Origin: Liolophura sinensis
Taxonomy: Eukaryota; Mollusca; Polyplacophora; Chitonida; Chitonidae
NCBI RefSeq assembly: GCF_032854445.1
Contig: NC_088301.1
Location: 53,185,187-53,249,186, forward strand
Direction: 5' to 3'
Length of the DNA stretch: 64,000 nucleotides
The first letter of the stretch is position 1. Every line of letters starts with the position of its first letter. Under the pieces are notes generated by a model, which worked only from the letters and a program-made list of their open reading frames with translations, was not told the DNA's origin and did not search any database. The position numbers and the translations under genes were made by a program. Shown piece after piece: positions 38,341-49,605 of this stretch.

Positions 38341-41300
38341 GAGCTTGTGTGATTACTATATGGTAACTATGTTGCCAGTATCTATAATATAGATGGAAAT
38401 ATATCTGTTTGGGGTTAGATTGAGTTCTCCTGAACTCTTGTTTTCTCATTGTTGATGGCTTTATTTTTTACCTTTAGATAACTGCGAAGTTGGATATGGG
38501 AAAAGCGAAGACAAAACTGTTTGACAGTTCATCTGATGAATCTGATGATGGTTTGTCTGATGCAGAAATGTTTGATGTTAAAGCACAGTTTGAAGGAGAG
38601 GCTGGGAAAAGAGTAAGCTTATTCCTAATTTTGCTAATTGCTAATTTGTACACAAACGTGCTTAGATTTATTCATTTCACTTGGTTTTGAGGTTAAAAGT
38701 TTTGAAATAACAGACTATAAATGTGGTATCTGAGTGTGTTAAAAGAAAGACAATGTTAGACCAAGTATATATACATGTATGCGTCGGTGAAGTATTCCAC
38801 ATAAAGTTTGAAAAACATGATTTACTAATTTATGTTGCTTAACAAAGATATTGCACTTCAAAGTAAGCAAAATCACACACCTGGAAGAAATTGAAGGCAC
38901 CTCCATGTCATCACTTTTAACTTAATCAGGCAAGAGTTATTTCTGTGACCCATTAATGGTGTTGTTTCTGCTGATGTCGCCCAAACCTTGATTTGACCTT
39001 GGTCCATTTTGATTGTGGGGTATGGGAAATGTGACATGATGTTGCTGTTATTTCTAACATGGCATATGACATGGCACTTGTAAGAATTCCAGATTTAAAG
39101 TTGATTCATAGAGTTACCAGGTGCGTCAGAACAGAATATCTGTGGCTGTTCAGGTCTGTGTCAACACCTCTTCTGAAATAACTGAGGAAAAATTATTTGT
39201 TGTCTCTTCTTTTAATGAATATAACACTTTATTCTAATAAATTATATATTGATGTTTGTAAACGCATGTCCATTTGCATATGCCAAATTATTTCTGTATT
39301 CTGTATAATTAATGTATTCTTCCAGCTGATGAATTTGCAATCACGTTTTGGAAATGATCCAAGATTTAAGCTGGATCATAGATTTGTAGAATCCAGTGAA
39401 AATAAAGGTAAGTGAACTGAAGCTTTTAAGTTAAACAACATTTATTTAAGATTGCCCTCTTTCTGTTAGTGTGTCTGTTTTTAATGAGCTTTTGTGTCTC
39501 AGTTTCAGTCAGCTTAACATTATATTGTCCCCATACTAATCTTTTTTGTCAGGCTTAAGTCATCTTAATGTCTCAGTCTAAAGCAGACTGAGTGTCTGTC
39601 TCATTAAGTTTAATGTCTGTGTCAAGCAGATTTAGTGTCAGTCTCAGGCAGTTTAATGTCTGTCTCAAGTAGGTTTAGTGTCATTGTCAGTCAGCGTTTT
39701 TTTTTTTTCGTACGAGTCTCTGAAACTTTAGTTTCAGAGTGACTCTAGGATGTCTCCATATCAGTCAACTTTAGTGTCTCGATCCCAATACTCAGCCATA
39801 CTTCTAGTGTCACAATATTAGAGTGCTTTAGTGTCTCATTATCAGTACTCAGCTTTACTCTCTAGTGTCACCATATCAGTCTGCTTTGGTGTCTCAATAT
39901 CAGTACTCAGCTTTACTCTCTAGAGTGGCTCCATATCATTTTGCTTTAGTGTCTCAATTTCAGTACTCAGCTTTACTCTCAAGTGTGCTTCCATATCAGT
40001 CTGCTTTAGTGTCTCAACATCAGTACTCGGCTTTACTCTCAAGTGTGCCTCCATATCATTTTGCTTTAGCGTCTCAATTTCAGTACTCGGCTTTACTCCC
40101 TAGTGTGTCTACATATCAGCCAGCTTTAGTGTCTCAATCTTTAGTACTCAGCTTTACTCTCAAGTGTGCTTCCATATCAGTCTGCTTTAATGGTGTCTCA
40201 TATCACCCAGGATAGTTTGAAGGTAAACCGAGATCTTTGGCGCCTCACTCTCAAGCGTTTTTATTACATCTTTATATGTCTTTATGAGAGTTTTAGCTTA
40301 TGGGATTTAATGTATGTACATTTATAAGCATCTCTCTGCTGTAACATTCAAGTCTCATTCTGCTAACTCAGACTCTACCAGTTTATTCTTGAATAGTCTT
40401 TCTGGTTATTCTTAGCCTCAGTCAGCTTTAATGTCCCATTCAGCTTTAATGTTTTAGTCTTTACCAACATCGAAGCATGTAACAATGTCTTGTCAGCTTG
40501 AATGTCTCAAACTTATTCAGATTAATGTCTCATCTTTATAGTCTCAGGGGGCCTCCGTGGCTCAGTGGTTTAGCGCACTAGCGCAGCATAATGACCCAGG
40601 AATCTCTCACCAATACGGTCGCTGTGAGTTCAAGCCCAGCTCATGCTGGCTTCCTCTCTGGCCGTACGTGGGAAGGTCTGGCATCAACCTGCGGATGATC
40701 GTGGGTTTCCCCCGGGCTCTGCCCGTTTTTATCCCATCATAATGCTGGCCTCCGTCGTATAAGTGAAATATTCTTGAGTACCGCGTAAAACACCAATCAA
40801 ATAAATAAATAAACAGACGTAATTTATCTCTTGGTAAGTTTTAAAGTTTGCTACATGAAATCATATTAGTTGGAGGATTGGTAATGTCAGGATGGTAACA
40901 ACACAAAGTAGTTACACAAGCATGTATTGTTTTCTATGTGAGTTTGAGAATGCGGAAAGAATGGAGATCGGCACACCTGAAAATTTGTGTTGCCTGTACA
41001 TTCTTAGAAACACTTCCGGTAACTAATTATGGTTTAAATGTAATTACATATCGTAATTACGTTATTGTATGTACACTTGTGCCAGATCAAAAGCCTACTG
41101 AAGCCGCAGAAGGGAAAAGTGAGATGAAAAAAATGATGCAGATTTTGCAGGATGTGGTTGGGTACCAAGTTCCTTTCGAGACTGATTCTCCAAAGAAATT
41201 GTTCAAGTAAGACTGCACGTAGATCTTAAATGTTGTTAATGTAAAACTGGAACCTTTATGATTGTTTGCAGTGTGTTTACTCAAGGATATTCTGAAGGCA

Positions 41301-43791
41301 ACAATCTGTGTAGACTGATAAAATTACACTTCTAGTGAAGACACTTCCCTGAGACTGGCCAAATCGAACGAATGGTTTGTCTCCAAAATCAATTTAGAAA
41401 TGTGGATAAATTGAACTAAAAGTTGGTCTTTCATATGAGAAAAGCCTGAGGAATTAGGGTAGAATTTAAATATTGTTAAAGTCGGACTTTACAGAAGATT
41501 TGAAATAAAATGCCTTTGCTTTCTTCAGTCGCCCAAGGCAGCTGATTAACTTTAAGACCATTGGCTGAGAGATCATTATCCCCTGACTAGTGTCTCTCAA
41601 CATTCCTTCAAGCTCTATCCAGTGAAGTGATTTTTACATCTGTTTCTGCTAAGCATAAAATATAATGTGAAATATGTTGTCACCTTGTTTATGTTCACAC
41701 TGATACAGCATTGTTATCCTTGTTTAAACCATTGTACTTGCTGTCAGAAGTGTAATTTTCCTGTTTTGTCAACCAGGGGACCTGTTCGATACGATCCCAC
41801 AAATGAGGATCACAACAAGTTTGAGATGATTTCGACGGCTAAGCGTAAAACGAAGGTTGAAGATAAGTGTATCTCCAGGTGAGTGTAAAAAGTGGCATTA
41901 CCGTCATGAGTTCTTAGAGTTCTACAGCTTTAGTACTGAAATTGTAAGGCACAGATGGTTTTAACAAAATTCTCATTAATACTAATGTGTCCCTGAAATC
42001 ATTGTTTAGAGGACCTTGGGCCTTAGACAGTTTTTAATCCAAAATAAAAAAAAAAAGTGTCACGGTTGACATGGAATCATGACAGGCTACAAAACATGTA
42101 GTTTCTCTGATTTAACTTGTTACCATGGATATCTTTATCGTAGCCCTTCAAAGAATGCAGAAAATAGTGATGAAGACTCCAAGACGGTGTTACCTGAAGT
42201 TGATAAGGAAAGATTTTTTGAGGTTAGCTCATCGTTGAAGGATGCATTTGGTGAGAAGACTAAAAATTCAACAGCTGGTGGATTTTCTCTTCTGGCAAGT
42301 TTTGGAAAGGGGGATGCTGAATCAGGTACTGTTACATAAAATTTCATAGATTTCATGCATAACATTCATGCAAAGCCAGTGTGAAGTCTTTTAATGTGAC
42401 ATTCTGGTGGAAGGCGGAACGAAAACGGTGTTTCTATCTGTCCTGTTGCTTGCAGTTACTCTTATTATCTTTGATCATAAATGGTCAAATTTGAAAGTGG
42501 GGCCTCGGTGGCCAAGGGGATTATCTCGCTAGTGCAGCGCAATGAGCCTCTCACCATTGCAGTCCAACTCATGCTGGCTTCCTCTCCAGTTGTATGTGGG
42601 AAGGTCTACCAGCAACCTGTGGATGGTCGTGGATTTGCCATGGGCTCTGCCTGGTTTCCTCCTACCATAATGCTGGCCGCTGTCGTATAAGTGAAATATT
42701 CTTGAGTTTGGCATAAAACACGAATCAAATAAACAAAAAAATAAATCTAATTTGAAAGTAATTTAGAAAGTTGCATACAGTTATCAGTTGTGTTTATGTT
42801 AACCATATCAGTGCAGAGAGTACAGTTTTTGTCAAAATATTTCTAGTTGAGTACTGGAAATCTCTGGCAGCATTGCATAACACCTTCATGCTGCTGACAG
42901 ACTTACCACCAAATATTTGCCTGAAATACATGTATGTTTGTCTGATTTTCAGTGAAACCTGTTGAAAAAAAGACTGAAACCATAGAAGTGTTAAGTGTGG
43001 ATTCTCAGATTAAAAATTTATTTGGCAGTGACAACTCACCTGGGGCAGAAAAGTAAGACTCCCACATACATATATAGTTTAGCTGTATTTGCACATGTAA
43101 CATATACTGTAAGACTTAGGGCTTGTTTAAGGGTTTAACACCACTGTAGTGCTGTTTGCTTTGTAATCCGATACTGCTGAGCCTTGTTTCATACTGGGAC
43201 AAATCCAAAGAATGATTTGACTCCCTAGGAAACAAGGTTCAGCAGTATCTGGTTACACAACAAACAGGAAGACGAAGGTGTTTAAGTCTATTCTATCCCA
43301 AAAAATGAAGAAAATGAGGCAAAAACGGCATATTTCATGCAGCTGCATTTTTGCTGCTGTTCTCTTTCTCTCCTTCCATAGAGTTCATACGTTTTAGACC
43401 AATCAATGGTAAGCTTATTCCAGCTGAAGTTGACCTAGATATTTCAAAGCTGCACAAATTACACTATACATGTAATATGACGTCATACTGCTGAGCTCAG
43501 ATTGAAACGTCATGAAAGAAATGTTTCTTTTTCCACATCATGGCATCTGGGTGTAAACTATCAAAAATGTGAAAACACAAGCGATATCTTTAAACTGTGT
43601 GAAATAACACTTGTATCACTGAAGGAAATTCTGATAGTTCACCCATATATAAATCACAAAAGCAAATCTAACAAGTAAATAAACTCTTTTATTTGTAGAC
43701 ATAAACAGTATGAAATCATATTATTCGGGGAGGGAAATGTACCAGCCGGTGTGTTGCGTGACATACTCAAAGTTGTTTAAAAGGCCATCTC

Positions 43792-43826
<35 letters not shown>

Positions 43827-45954
43827 ATATGTATGTTTGCACACGGCCCGCAACTAACAGCAAGGTAGAATAGATCATAGCCTTGTGCAAATCCAAGGGA
43901 ATATGCAAGTAAAGGTGTACATGTAGTAGTGACAGAAAATGATGGATTTTACCACCAAATATGTAAAATATACTTTCAGATGGGCCTTTTCTTAGAATTT
44001 GGCAAAAGTATTATGCTAATTATAGAAAAAAGGTATCACTGCATTAGTTACATCCTTCCCAATGTATGTGTGTTATGTTTAAATCATAACTGTCTGTTTG
44101 AAAATTGTTTAAGGGGAAAAGCTAATTATCAATGTGCATATCACCACATCATGAAATCCTTAGCTATATGTTAGGTATTTTGGAATTGGTGGTCTTTTCT
44201 TGAATACCATGTTAATGCTGATTAAGGGAGGTTTAAGTTGGAACTCTTTTGTTGTTAAAGGTAAAATTTAGTCCTTTAGTATTTATTCATTTATGGTGGA
44301 AATAAAGACGTTTGATATCATATGACTGGTCAGATTTTGTTAACATTTACTGATCCATGTTCTGGATATACTACTAACACTACATAAGTTTGTGAAACTT
44401 TTTTCAGGTGACCATGCCATAGTAAATGTAAGGAAAAATAGTTGCCTAACATTTCTTAACAGGTCACACTGTTCAGTAGGACAATTTTTACCTTCAGCAA
44501 TAAAGAGTACAAACTAGAAACCTCCCTATGAAGTAATTTTCAGTTGACAATGTTCAGTGATGCTGATGACGTTTAGGTATCTCAAATTGCCTTAGTTTAA
44601 AAGACTAATGTACATGCACAAATTATTGTAGACTTGAAAGAGGAGACACAGTATCTACCAGGGATAGGGCGAGCACTAGTACTCCAAAATTAGGATGTTT
44701 CTTTACCAGCGACGACCCAAGGCTTAAAGGTAATACATTCAAGCTTTCCATGCTTACTACTCCAGTTGTTTTGCATGAGTAATTTTAATTCTTTGTGGAA
44801 TTAGAACACAGGTATGGAAGTGGTGACACAAATGCAACTGTGTGTGTCCACTTCGCAGGTTTTCAATTTTGGTGTGTTCATATATACAGAGGTGACAGTT
44901 TGTCTTGCCTTTCCATGGTTCATTGGCTAAACTCTCGTATTTGTCATTGACATGCTCATATCTGTATTTTGTCACATTTTTAGCAAGTAAAATGACTGGA
45001 GTCCACCTTTATTTCAACTTGTGTAACTTAAGTTTTCCCAGGCTTACAAAGATGCCTCTGGCATAAAAGAATTTTGGTCAGGCACTTAGGATTTCAGAGA
45101 AATGATGCAATAGTGATATTGTTTCAGCAGGCAACCTATCAAATAAAAGTTATATAGGATGGTAATACATGTTAATTATAAAATGGTCCATTTTACAGAG
45201 GGTGTAATGGCTTTCTCAAGTCATCGCGACTGGTCCACTATCAAAGAAGAATGGCAGGAGAACAGAGAATATTGGGTAGAGGTAAGCATTATTTAGTCAC
45301 CAAGTCAATAAGTTCATGTGCAGTGGAATGTGGTATGCACTTACGTACATGTAAGGCTAAATGATGTACATGTGTATGGTTAAGTCTGTTTACTGGTCAT
45401 TAAACCCCAACAGAGAAAGTTGAGAATCAGAAAAACAGATGTAGGCAGATTAGTTCTTTGCTACTTGTAGTTTGTAGAAACTGCTGGACATTTAGGCACC
45501 AGGATCACGAAGGCAACTTAGATTTGAACTTTATTGCTTATTTCCAATTTGTCTTGAAGGCTTAAGACAACTCCTGGTATTAAAGTAAAAGGATTTAAGG
45601 TGAGCAACAAATTTTGGCGCAGTAAAGTTAAGGCTAAATCTGATTTAAGTCTGAGACAATTCAGGAACCATCTTGAAATTCTTTAGGTTCCTAATGTCCA
45701 TAGTTCAGCTCTGGATATCGTCTATTTTTTTGTTTTCTGAAGACCACCCCAACCAAGCAGTTAGAAAGATGCAAGGAGCAGTGTTTGTGAGCTGCAAGAA
45801 ATATCAATCCTCAGAGGAATTCTTGCCTGTGACAAAATGTTTACAATTGGCATATTTTGTATTTCAGTCTTACCGGTCCATCCACAAGAGAGTTTCAAGA
45901 CGTGTAAAGGGTACCCGTAGCAAAAGAGGAAAGCGATTCAATTTAACTTTCTGA
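28344..45954 (+). CDS. NOL8: Nucleolar protein 8 (RRM protein), 16 coding exons, with an internal frameshift
   Basis: Exons 28344-28473, 30285-30347, 30876-30954, 31758-31884, 32434-32502, 33215-36375, 36618-36737, 38478-38612, 39326-39407, 41086-41206, 41777-41878, 42144-42325, 42953-43052, 44632-44729, 45199-45281 and 45868-45954. All junction phases agree. The N-terminus is an RRM (RNP2 IFVGGL at residues 7-12, RNP1-like KTFAYVDG near 48-55, then MKLQLAKESFLEK). Next come NWVVGKYGAVLPVV and IAKMDPSKYCHNVKRI, close to human NOL8. The C-terminal part has VRYDPTNEDHNKFE, CFFTSDDPRLK and a basic end (RVKGTRSKRGKRFNLTF), also NOL8-like. NOL8 acts in the nucleolus in ribosome biogenesis. The big exon is acidic and Ser-rich with tandem repeats. 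An 11-bp duplication at 35580-35601 shifts the frame; without it the protein would be about 1575 residues, against 1167 in human. An acceptor AG at 28332-28333 suggests a 5' UTR intron before the ATG. Confidence 0.92.
28943..30212 (-). mobile_element. Probable solo LTR (about 1.27 kb) in NOL8 intron 1
   Basis: The block begins TGTGAC and ends GTCACA, giving TG...CA termini with a 6-bp inverted repeat. It is flanked by the 4-bp direct repeat TTAT (28939-28942 and 30213-30216). Base composition and content differ from the flanking intron (more GC-rich words near 30100-30175). On the minus strand a TTTATATTATTTTA stretch near 30025-30040 could be a TATA region and AATAAA near 29005-29012 a poly(A) signal, so the LTR would read antisense to NOL8. 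No internal retroelement gene is present. No family was recognised. Confidence 0.55.
31003..31090 (+). repeat. Diverged SINE family A head fragment
   Basis: GGCCGAGTGGGTAACATGGT followed by CAATGACCTAGGAGTCTCTC and a GCATTCGCTGTGAGG block corresponds to the family A tRNA-like region. The body and tail are lost. It is in a NOL8 intron. Confidence 0.5.
34001..35904 (+). repeat. In-exon tandem amplification in NOL8 (about 0.8-kb unit, two full copies and one partial)
   Basis: Copy A spans 34001-34786 (786 bp), copy B 34787-35598 (812 bp) and partial copy C 35599-35904 (306 bp). Between A and B the phase is kept: B has a 21-bp insertion and a 6-bp deletion relative to A, plus the 11-bp duplication at its end. 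Each unit encodes an acidic Ser-rich segment with landmarks VSYDSSSDSDDETGN, CLVRSNKK, GGMDEFSRGWIYKGEDLVLP, SDYDSEDYESLAARTPK and ERIMAKSGMYVKLKSSS. DNA identity between copies is very high, including synonymous sites, so the duplication is recent, subject to gene conversion, or an assembly error. Copy C shares variants with B in one place (SSSGSDYD) and with A in another (FSRGW). Confidence 0.95.
35580..35601 (+). other. 11-bp tandem duplication causing a frameshift in NOL8
   Basis: CGTCCACCAAA occurs twice in direct succession (35580-35590 and 35591-35601) exactly at the B/C repeat junction. The upstream frame then runs into a stop at 35702-35704. The correct frame resumes at 35602 and stays open to the splice donor at 36376. 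One unit fewer would restore a single frame. Confidence 0.9.
37080..37330 (-). repeat. Dispersed relative of the 19240-19790 tandem repeat
   Basis: Read on the minus strand it contains ATAGCTATCTGGTTACCAT, then GAAATGAACCAATGTGAATC, then a TGTCATCTTGTAGGTGCATT block, in the same order as a unit of the array in CENP-P. It is single copy and diverged, in a NOL8 intron. Confidence 0.6.
37365..38302. mobile_element. Possible DNA element with short terminal inverted repeats
   Basis: GGCAGTGGTGTAACTTAA at the left and the inverse of GGCAGTGGTATAACTTAA at the right bound about 0.93 kb of NOL8 intron. Both ends also have GCCTGCC-type words just inside. No transposase frame was recognised inside, and no target duplication is certain. 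The right end abuts an AT microsatellite. Confidence 0.4.
38303..38336. repeat. AT dinucleotide microsatellite
   Basis: About 16 uninterrupted AT units in a NOL8 intron. Confidence 0.95.
39440..40200 (+). repeat. 60-bp minisatellite and older degenerate TGTCTC-rich repeat in NOL8 intron
   Basis: From about 39745 to 40200 a 60-bp unit repeats; the landmark CAGTACTCAGCTTTACTC recurs at 39843, 39901, 39961, 40021 and 40081, with a variant near 40143. From about 39440 to 39745 shorter, older repeats share TAGTGTC, TTTAATGTCTGT and CAGTCTCA. Because 60 is a multiple of three, one frame stays open and reads as a 20-residue repeat (with SALVSQYQYSALLS). It is not bounded by usable splice sites in the NOL8 phase, so I treat it as non-coding. 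Confidence 0.85.
40547..40814 (+). mobile_element. tRNA-derived SINE, family A, in NOL8 intron
   Basis: Near-complete copy: GGGGGCCTCCGTGGCTCAG head, B-box-like GAGTTCAAGCCC, body with CGGATGATCGTGGGTTTCCC, tail GTGAAATATTCTTGAGTACC and an AATA run. It follows directly on the minisatellite region. Confidence 0.9.
42499..42748 (+). mobile_element. tRNA-derived SINE, family A, with target-site duplication
   Basis: A family A copy with a deletion in the tRNA-like region; part of the B box area is missing. The direct repeat AATTTGAAAGT at 42488-42498 and 42749-42759 flanks it. It lies in the NOL8 intron after the exon at 42144-42325. Confidence 0.9.
43131..43290. repeat. Palindromic element, arms of about 60 bp
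   Basis: ATACTGCTGAGCCTTGTTTC and its inverse GAAACAAGGTTCAGCAGTAT, with outer matching blocks around TTTAACACC and GGTGTTTAA, form a hairpin with a loop of roughly 37 bases. This is a small MITE-like sequence in a NOL8 intron. Confidence 0.7.
43795..43822. repeat. TA dinucleotide microsatellite
   Basis: 14 TA units in a NOL8 intron. Confidence 0.95.
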
Positions 45955-48900
45955 ACTGTCTTCCAGAGTCTATTTTAACATGGCACTAAACAAATGAAAT
46001 AAAAAAAGTTGGCAATCATGCAAACTTCCCATGTTTGTCATTTTTTTGGTAGCAAGGCCACACTAATTTAATTTTTTTTTTATTCGGGCAGAAATAAGTC
46101 GTTTTCTAATGTGAGAGGAAGGTAATAAAATAACAAAACTTTAAAATGGTTGAGTTTGAGGGAAATGTGGAATGTCCCATGAATATTTTCCTGTTTAAGA
46201 CATATTTACATTATCTTGAAGAAGAGGAAGAATGTTGAATATTTCAAAACAGACAGATGGATTTTCAGTTTTTGTTCCCCATTTGCAATTTTGTCTGCAT
46301 GCCCTTAATACAAAAATGAATTGGCGTCATACTTTCCTTGCTCCACAGAAATATTAAGTAACCTTGGACACCGGACATTGGTGGACGTAAATTTCACCAC
46401 AGGAACAATGTTCAATTTCACAAAAATTGTCCATAATCACACCAGGATGGTAAAATATGGAAAAATCATTTTAGAGAAAGGCTATGCAAATATATTTTTC
46501 AAAATTTTGTACAAGGCTCTTAAAATTTTAAATTTACTGAACTCTCTCTCAAAAATGACTAACCATGACCTGTGACAACTCCAACAGATGTCTGTGTTTG
46601 TACCTGATGATTGGGGAAGCTTTCCCACCTGAAATAACTCGGCTAAAAGCTGTGCAGCCTTTTGTTTATTCCTGCTTTTGTGAGGACTGTTTTGTGGAAA
46701 AATGGCAGTGTAGTACTGGCTTAAAGCCCGATCAACGTAACAAGCAAAGGTACCTTGTTTGTTTATTGATGTTTTACGCCATTCTCAAGAATTTAGATAA
46801 TGGTGGTCAGATTTGTGGGTGGTTAGTTACTGGCAAACTTTCAAACGTGAGGTACAGATAGGCCCACCGTCAGCATGTTGTCGCATGACCATTGGTGCTC
46901 AACGAACATTCCTTCGTTTTCAACATTAAACGCTTATTGTCATTAAGGCTCCATGAACAATGACAGCAAGACAGTCCACAAATTTCCTGTACAGTATTTT
47001 TTTTTCACCTTTAAGCTTGATGCTTGATGTTGTATTAATGAAATATTCTTGAGCATGGTCCCAATCAAATAAATCAAAATAAATCAAAAACTTTTCAGAA
47101 CAAAATTCTGGAGGTTTATTCCAGGCTGATAAAACAGTGGCAAAAAGAACACAGGTCATCATAAGAAAGCATGGCCCTCAAGGCTGAACGTGCTGCAGCA
47201 CTAGGCTCATTCGTACACCTGTTATAGACTGAACTTGAACAATATCTTCTATATCTGTAGCTTTCAGCTAGTCCTGCTGAACTAAACTGGAGCAATAAAC
47301 ATAGCACCAAATACAGTGTAACAGAAACGCTGGCCAATTACACTGAAGCCAAGCTAACCAAACCAGTATTAAATACTCATGGAAATCATACAGGTACTGT
47401 TCTTTCTATTTAAAAGAGGGAAGTATTACTCTCCAAAATGGAGTTGAAAGGGTTTTTTTTCTTTTTTTTTTTTTGAAAGATTCGGTATCTATTCAATAAT
47501 TATGAAACCCGAGTGTCATTAGTACAAGTACATCCTTTTTTTATTCTTCAAATAAAATGACTGCCTTTTACATGTGGCTACATAGTGGTTAGCTCACTTA
47601 GAATTACTTATGTTTATAATTTAATTATTGGCTTACAAAGCATGTATTTATGCAAAAACAACCTTTATTAACTCTGTTTAAAATGATACGAGTACCCCAA
47701 ACCTAACACCTAACACTAAAATTGAGCATAACCATCTCTTGTGGAACAATTTCTGAACCTTTCAAACACCACATCCCCCAAACAGCTAAAAACTTGTGCT
47801 TCACGTACAAGACTGAGCATCAAGAGTCCACTTGTGCTCGAGCTGTTGATCTCCTCCCCAAAAGTTCAGGAACAAGAATAGCACGATATAATGTGTGCTG
47901 ATTCATCCAATCAAGGAATCACTGTTTAATGCTCCATACCATCTTAAAAACACACTGCTTTTAGGAAGCTGCCTGAATGAATAGTAAAGAGATATGGGTT
48001 GCCACAACTTTGTAAAATGAGTTCCAGGAGTCCTTTACTGGAAATAAAAACTTATAATATCTAAAAAAAAAACAAAAAAAAAAAACAGGTACCTGACCCT
48101 CCTGTCACTGTGTCACACAATAAAAGACGTACCAGAGACTACAACAGACAGTTGAAGTACACTGCAACAAGCCATCAAGATGGAACACCTTAAAAATACG
48201 CTAAATCCTCGACAAATTCAACCGCATCCATATTGCATGTTTTGGACTCGTAGAGGCATATCACCTTATCTGGACAGCTTATTCTATAATTTCTGTAAAG
48301 CCCATATTTACCACAACCTAAACACCACTTTTTACTCTACAAAATCTAATAAATTCTGTTTTCGAACAGCATCAAAAGCTATACTTCACGAGTTAAACTT
48401 GTTGAGGATTTAGGGCAGGTCATTTCTACAAAATAATGGATTCATTTAAACAGGAATAAAGCCCAATTTTCTCAATTCATTCTCGCACATATCAACCTGT
48501 AGCAGCAATTAACATGTATCACTGAATAAACAGTATATCACAAAATTAGATCTTTATAATTTCTTCCCATTTGGGGATGAGTAAGGAGTTCAGTGAATGG
48601 TCATCTTTTTAATAAACTGAAATAAAAGCTGAATAAAATCTCCTTTCTTGCCTATGAACAGATAAAAATGTTTCAGAGCACTGATACAGAAAGGACCTGA
48701 ATAAAATTGACTTTGTGACTTGAGAGCATACATCTGGTCAAAACGAGGTTTAAAAAGCCACACAGCAAACTCCACTTGGTTTTCAATCTGATACATATGG
48801 ATGGGTACTCGTCCCTGTCATGACGACACTTGTACCGAATAAAACTTCAGTGAGCTTTAAACCTGAACCAAAATTTAGCAACTCCTCAATAACCTGTTCC

Positions 48901-49605
48901 TAGTCTGCTTGTTCTTGCCAGGTGTATAAAAATCACCCAAAGTTGCTCTTCTGTTTAGAAACAGAAGTTGGTGGCACCAACAGGAGGGAGTGAACTGTCG
49001 CAACATCTTCCCATCCATTGCCTCCTCTCACTGAGTGGATCTTGGGATCTCCAGTGACGGTAACATGCACCAAGGACTTTTCACTTTATGGCCATAGCAA
49101 GGTCAATCGGTTGCGTGACAGTCCTCTGTGTTGGGGCAGAGCTTTAACATTACCATAGGGGTAGTTTAAACAACTCAACGCTTCCTGAAATAAACAGTTA
49201 GGAGATGGCAAAAGCTATCCAAAGAAATTCCTGGTCTACGAGAAATACATCAAACAGCAACTCCAGAAAAATTTGGTCAAATGTCATGGAGCTATCTTTT
49301 CTCAAATTCAGTTTATCACAAAGATATATATATATATATATATTACTTGTATGGTATGTTTGGAAATCTAATTGTAGACCAAAGTGCTTGTGTCAATAAA
49401 TGATGTTAATCTTGTGCACCAATTAATATACATCATCTTTAAAAGTTTACTTTCAACAGAACGGAATGTTTCGGCAAGTAGTATATATTTGAAGGCTTAC
49501 TTGAAATGGCTGTCCATGCAGACATACATAAATTGTGCTAAAAAGGTATAGGATTAAACCAATGTTGCAATATTCAAAATAGATACATACACAAGACAAT
49601 TTGTC
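45955..49605. other. Convergent 3' region between NOL8 and UPF2, no gene seen
   Basis: NOL8 (+) and UPF2 (-) converge here. Candidate UPF2 poly(A) signals on the minus strand (AATAAA) lie at 47664-47669 and 47115-47120. SINE remnants lie near 46759-46900 (minus, inverse tail TTGATGTTTTACGCCATTCT) and 47005-47090 (plus, tail GAAATATTCTTGAGCATGG). A 10-unit AT microsatellite lies at 49324-49343. Open frames here lack coding support. Confidence 0.5.
45998..46003 (+). terminator. Poly(A) signal of NOL8
   Basis: AATAAA 44 bases after the NOL8 stop codon. The short 3' UTR is plausible and no competing signal is closer. Confidence 0.6.

Noticed and set aside
39865-40215. 116-codon repetitive open frame in the NOL8 intron as a possible exon
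   Set aside because: It is explained by a 60-bp minisatellite; its frame has no NOL8-compatible splice borders and its composition is unlike the rest of the protein.
47116-47337. Minus-strand 73-codon frame that looks like a secreted peptide with a signal sequence and several cysteines
   Set aside because: Its first codon is TTG, not ATG. The first true ATG lies after the signal-like part, no splice acceptor feeding it was found, and it lies in the likely UPF2 3' flank.
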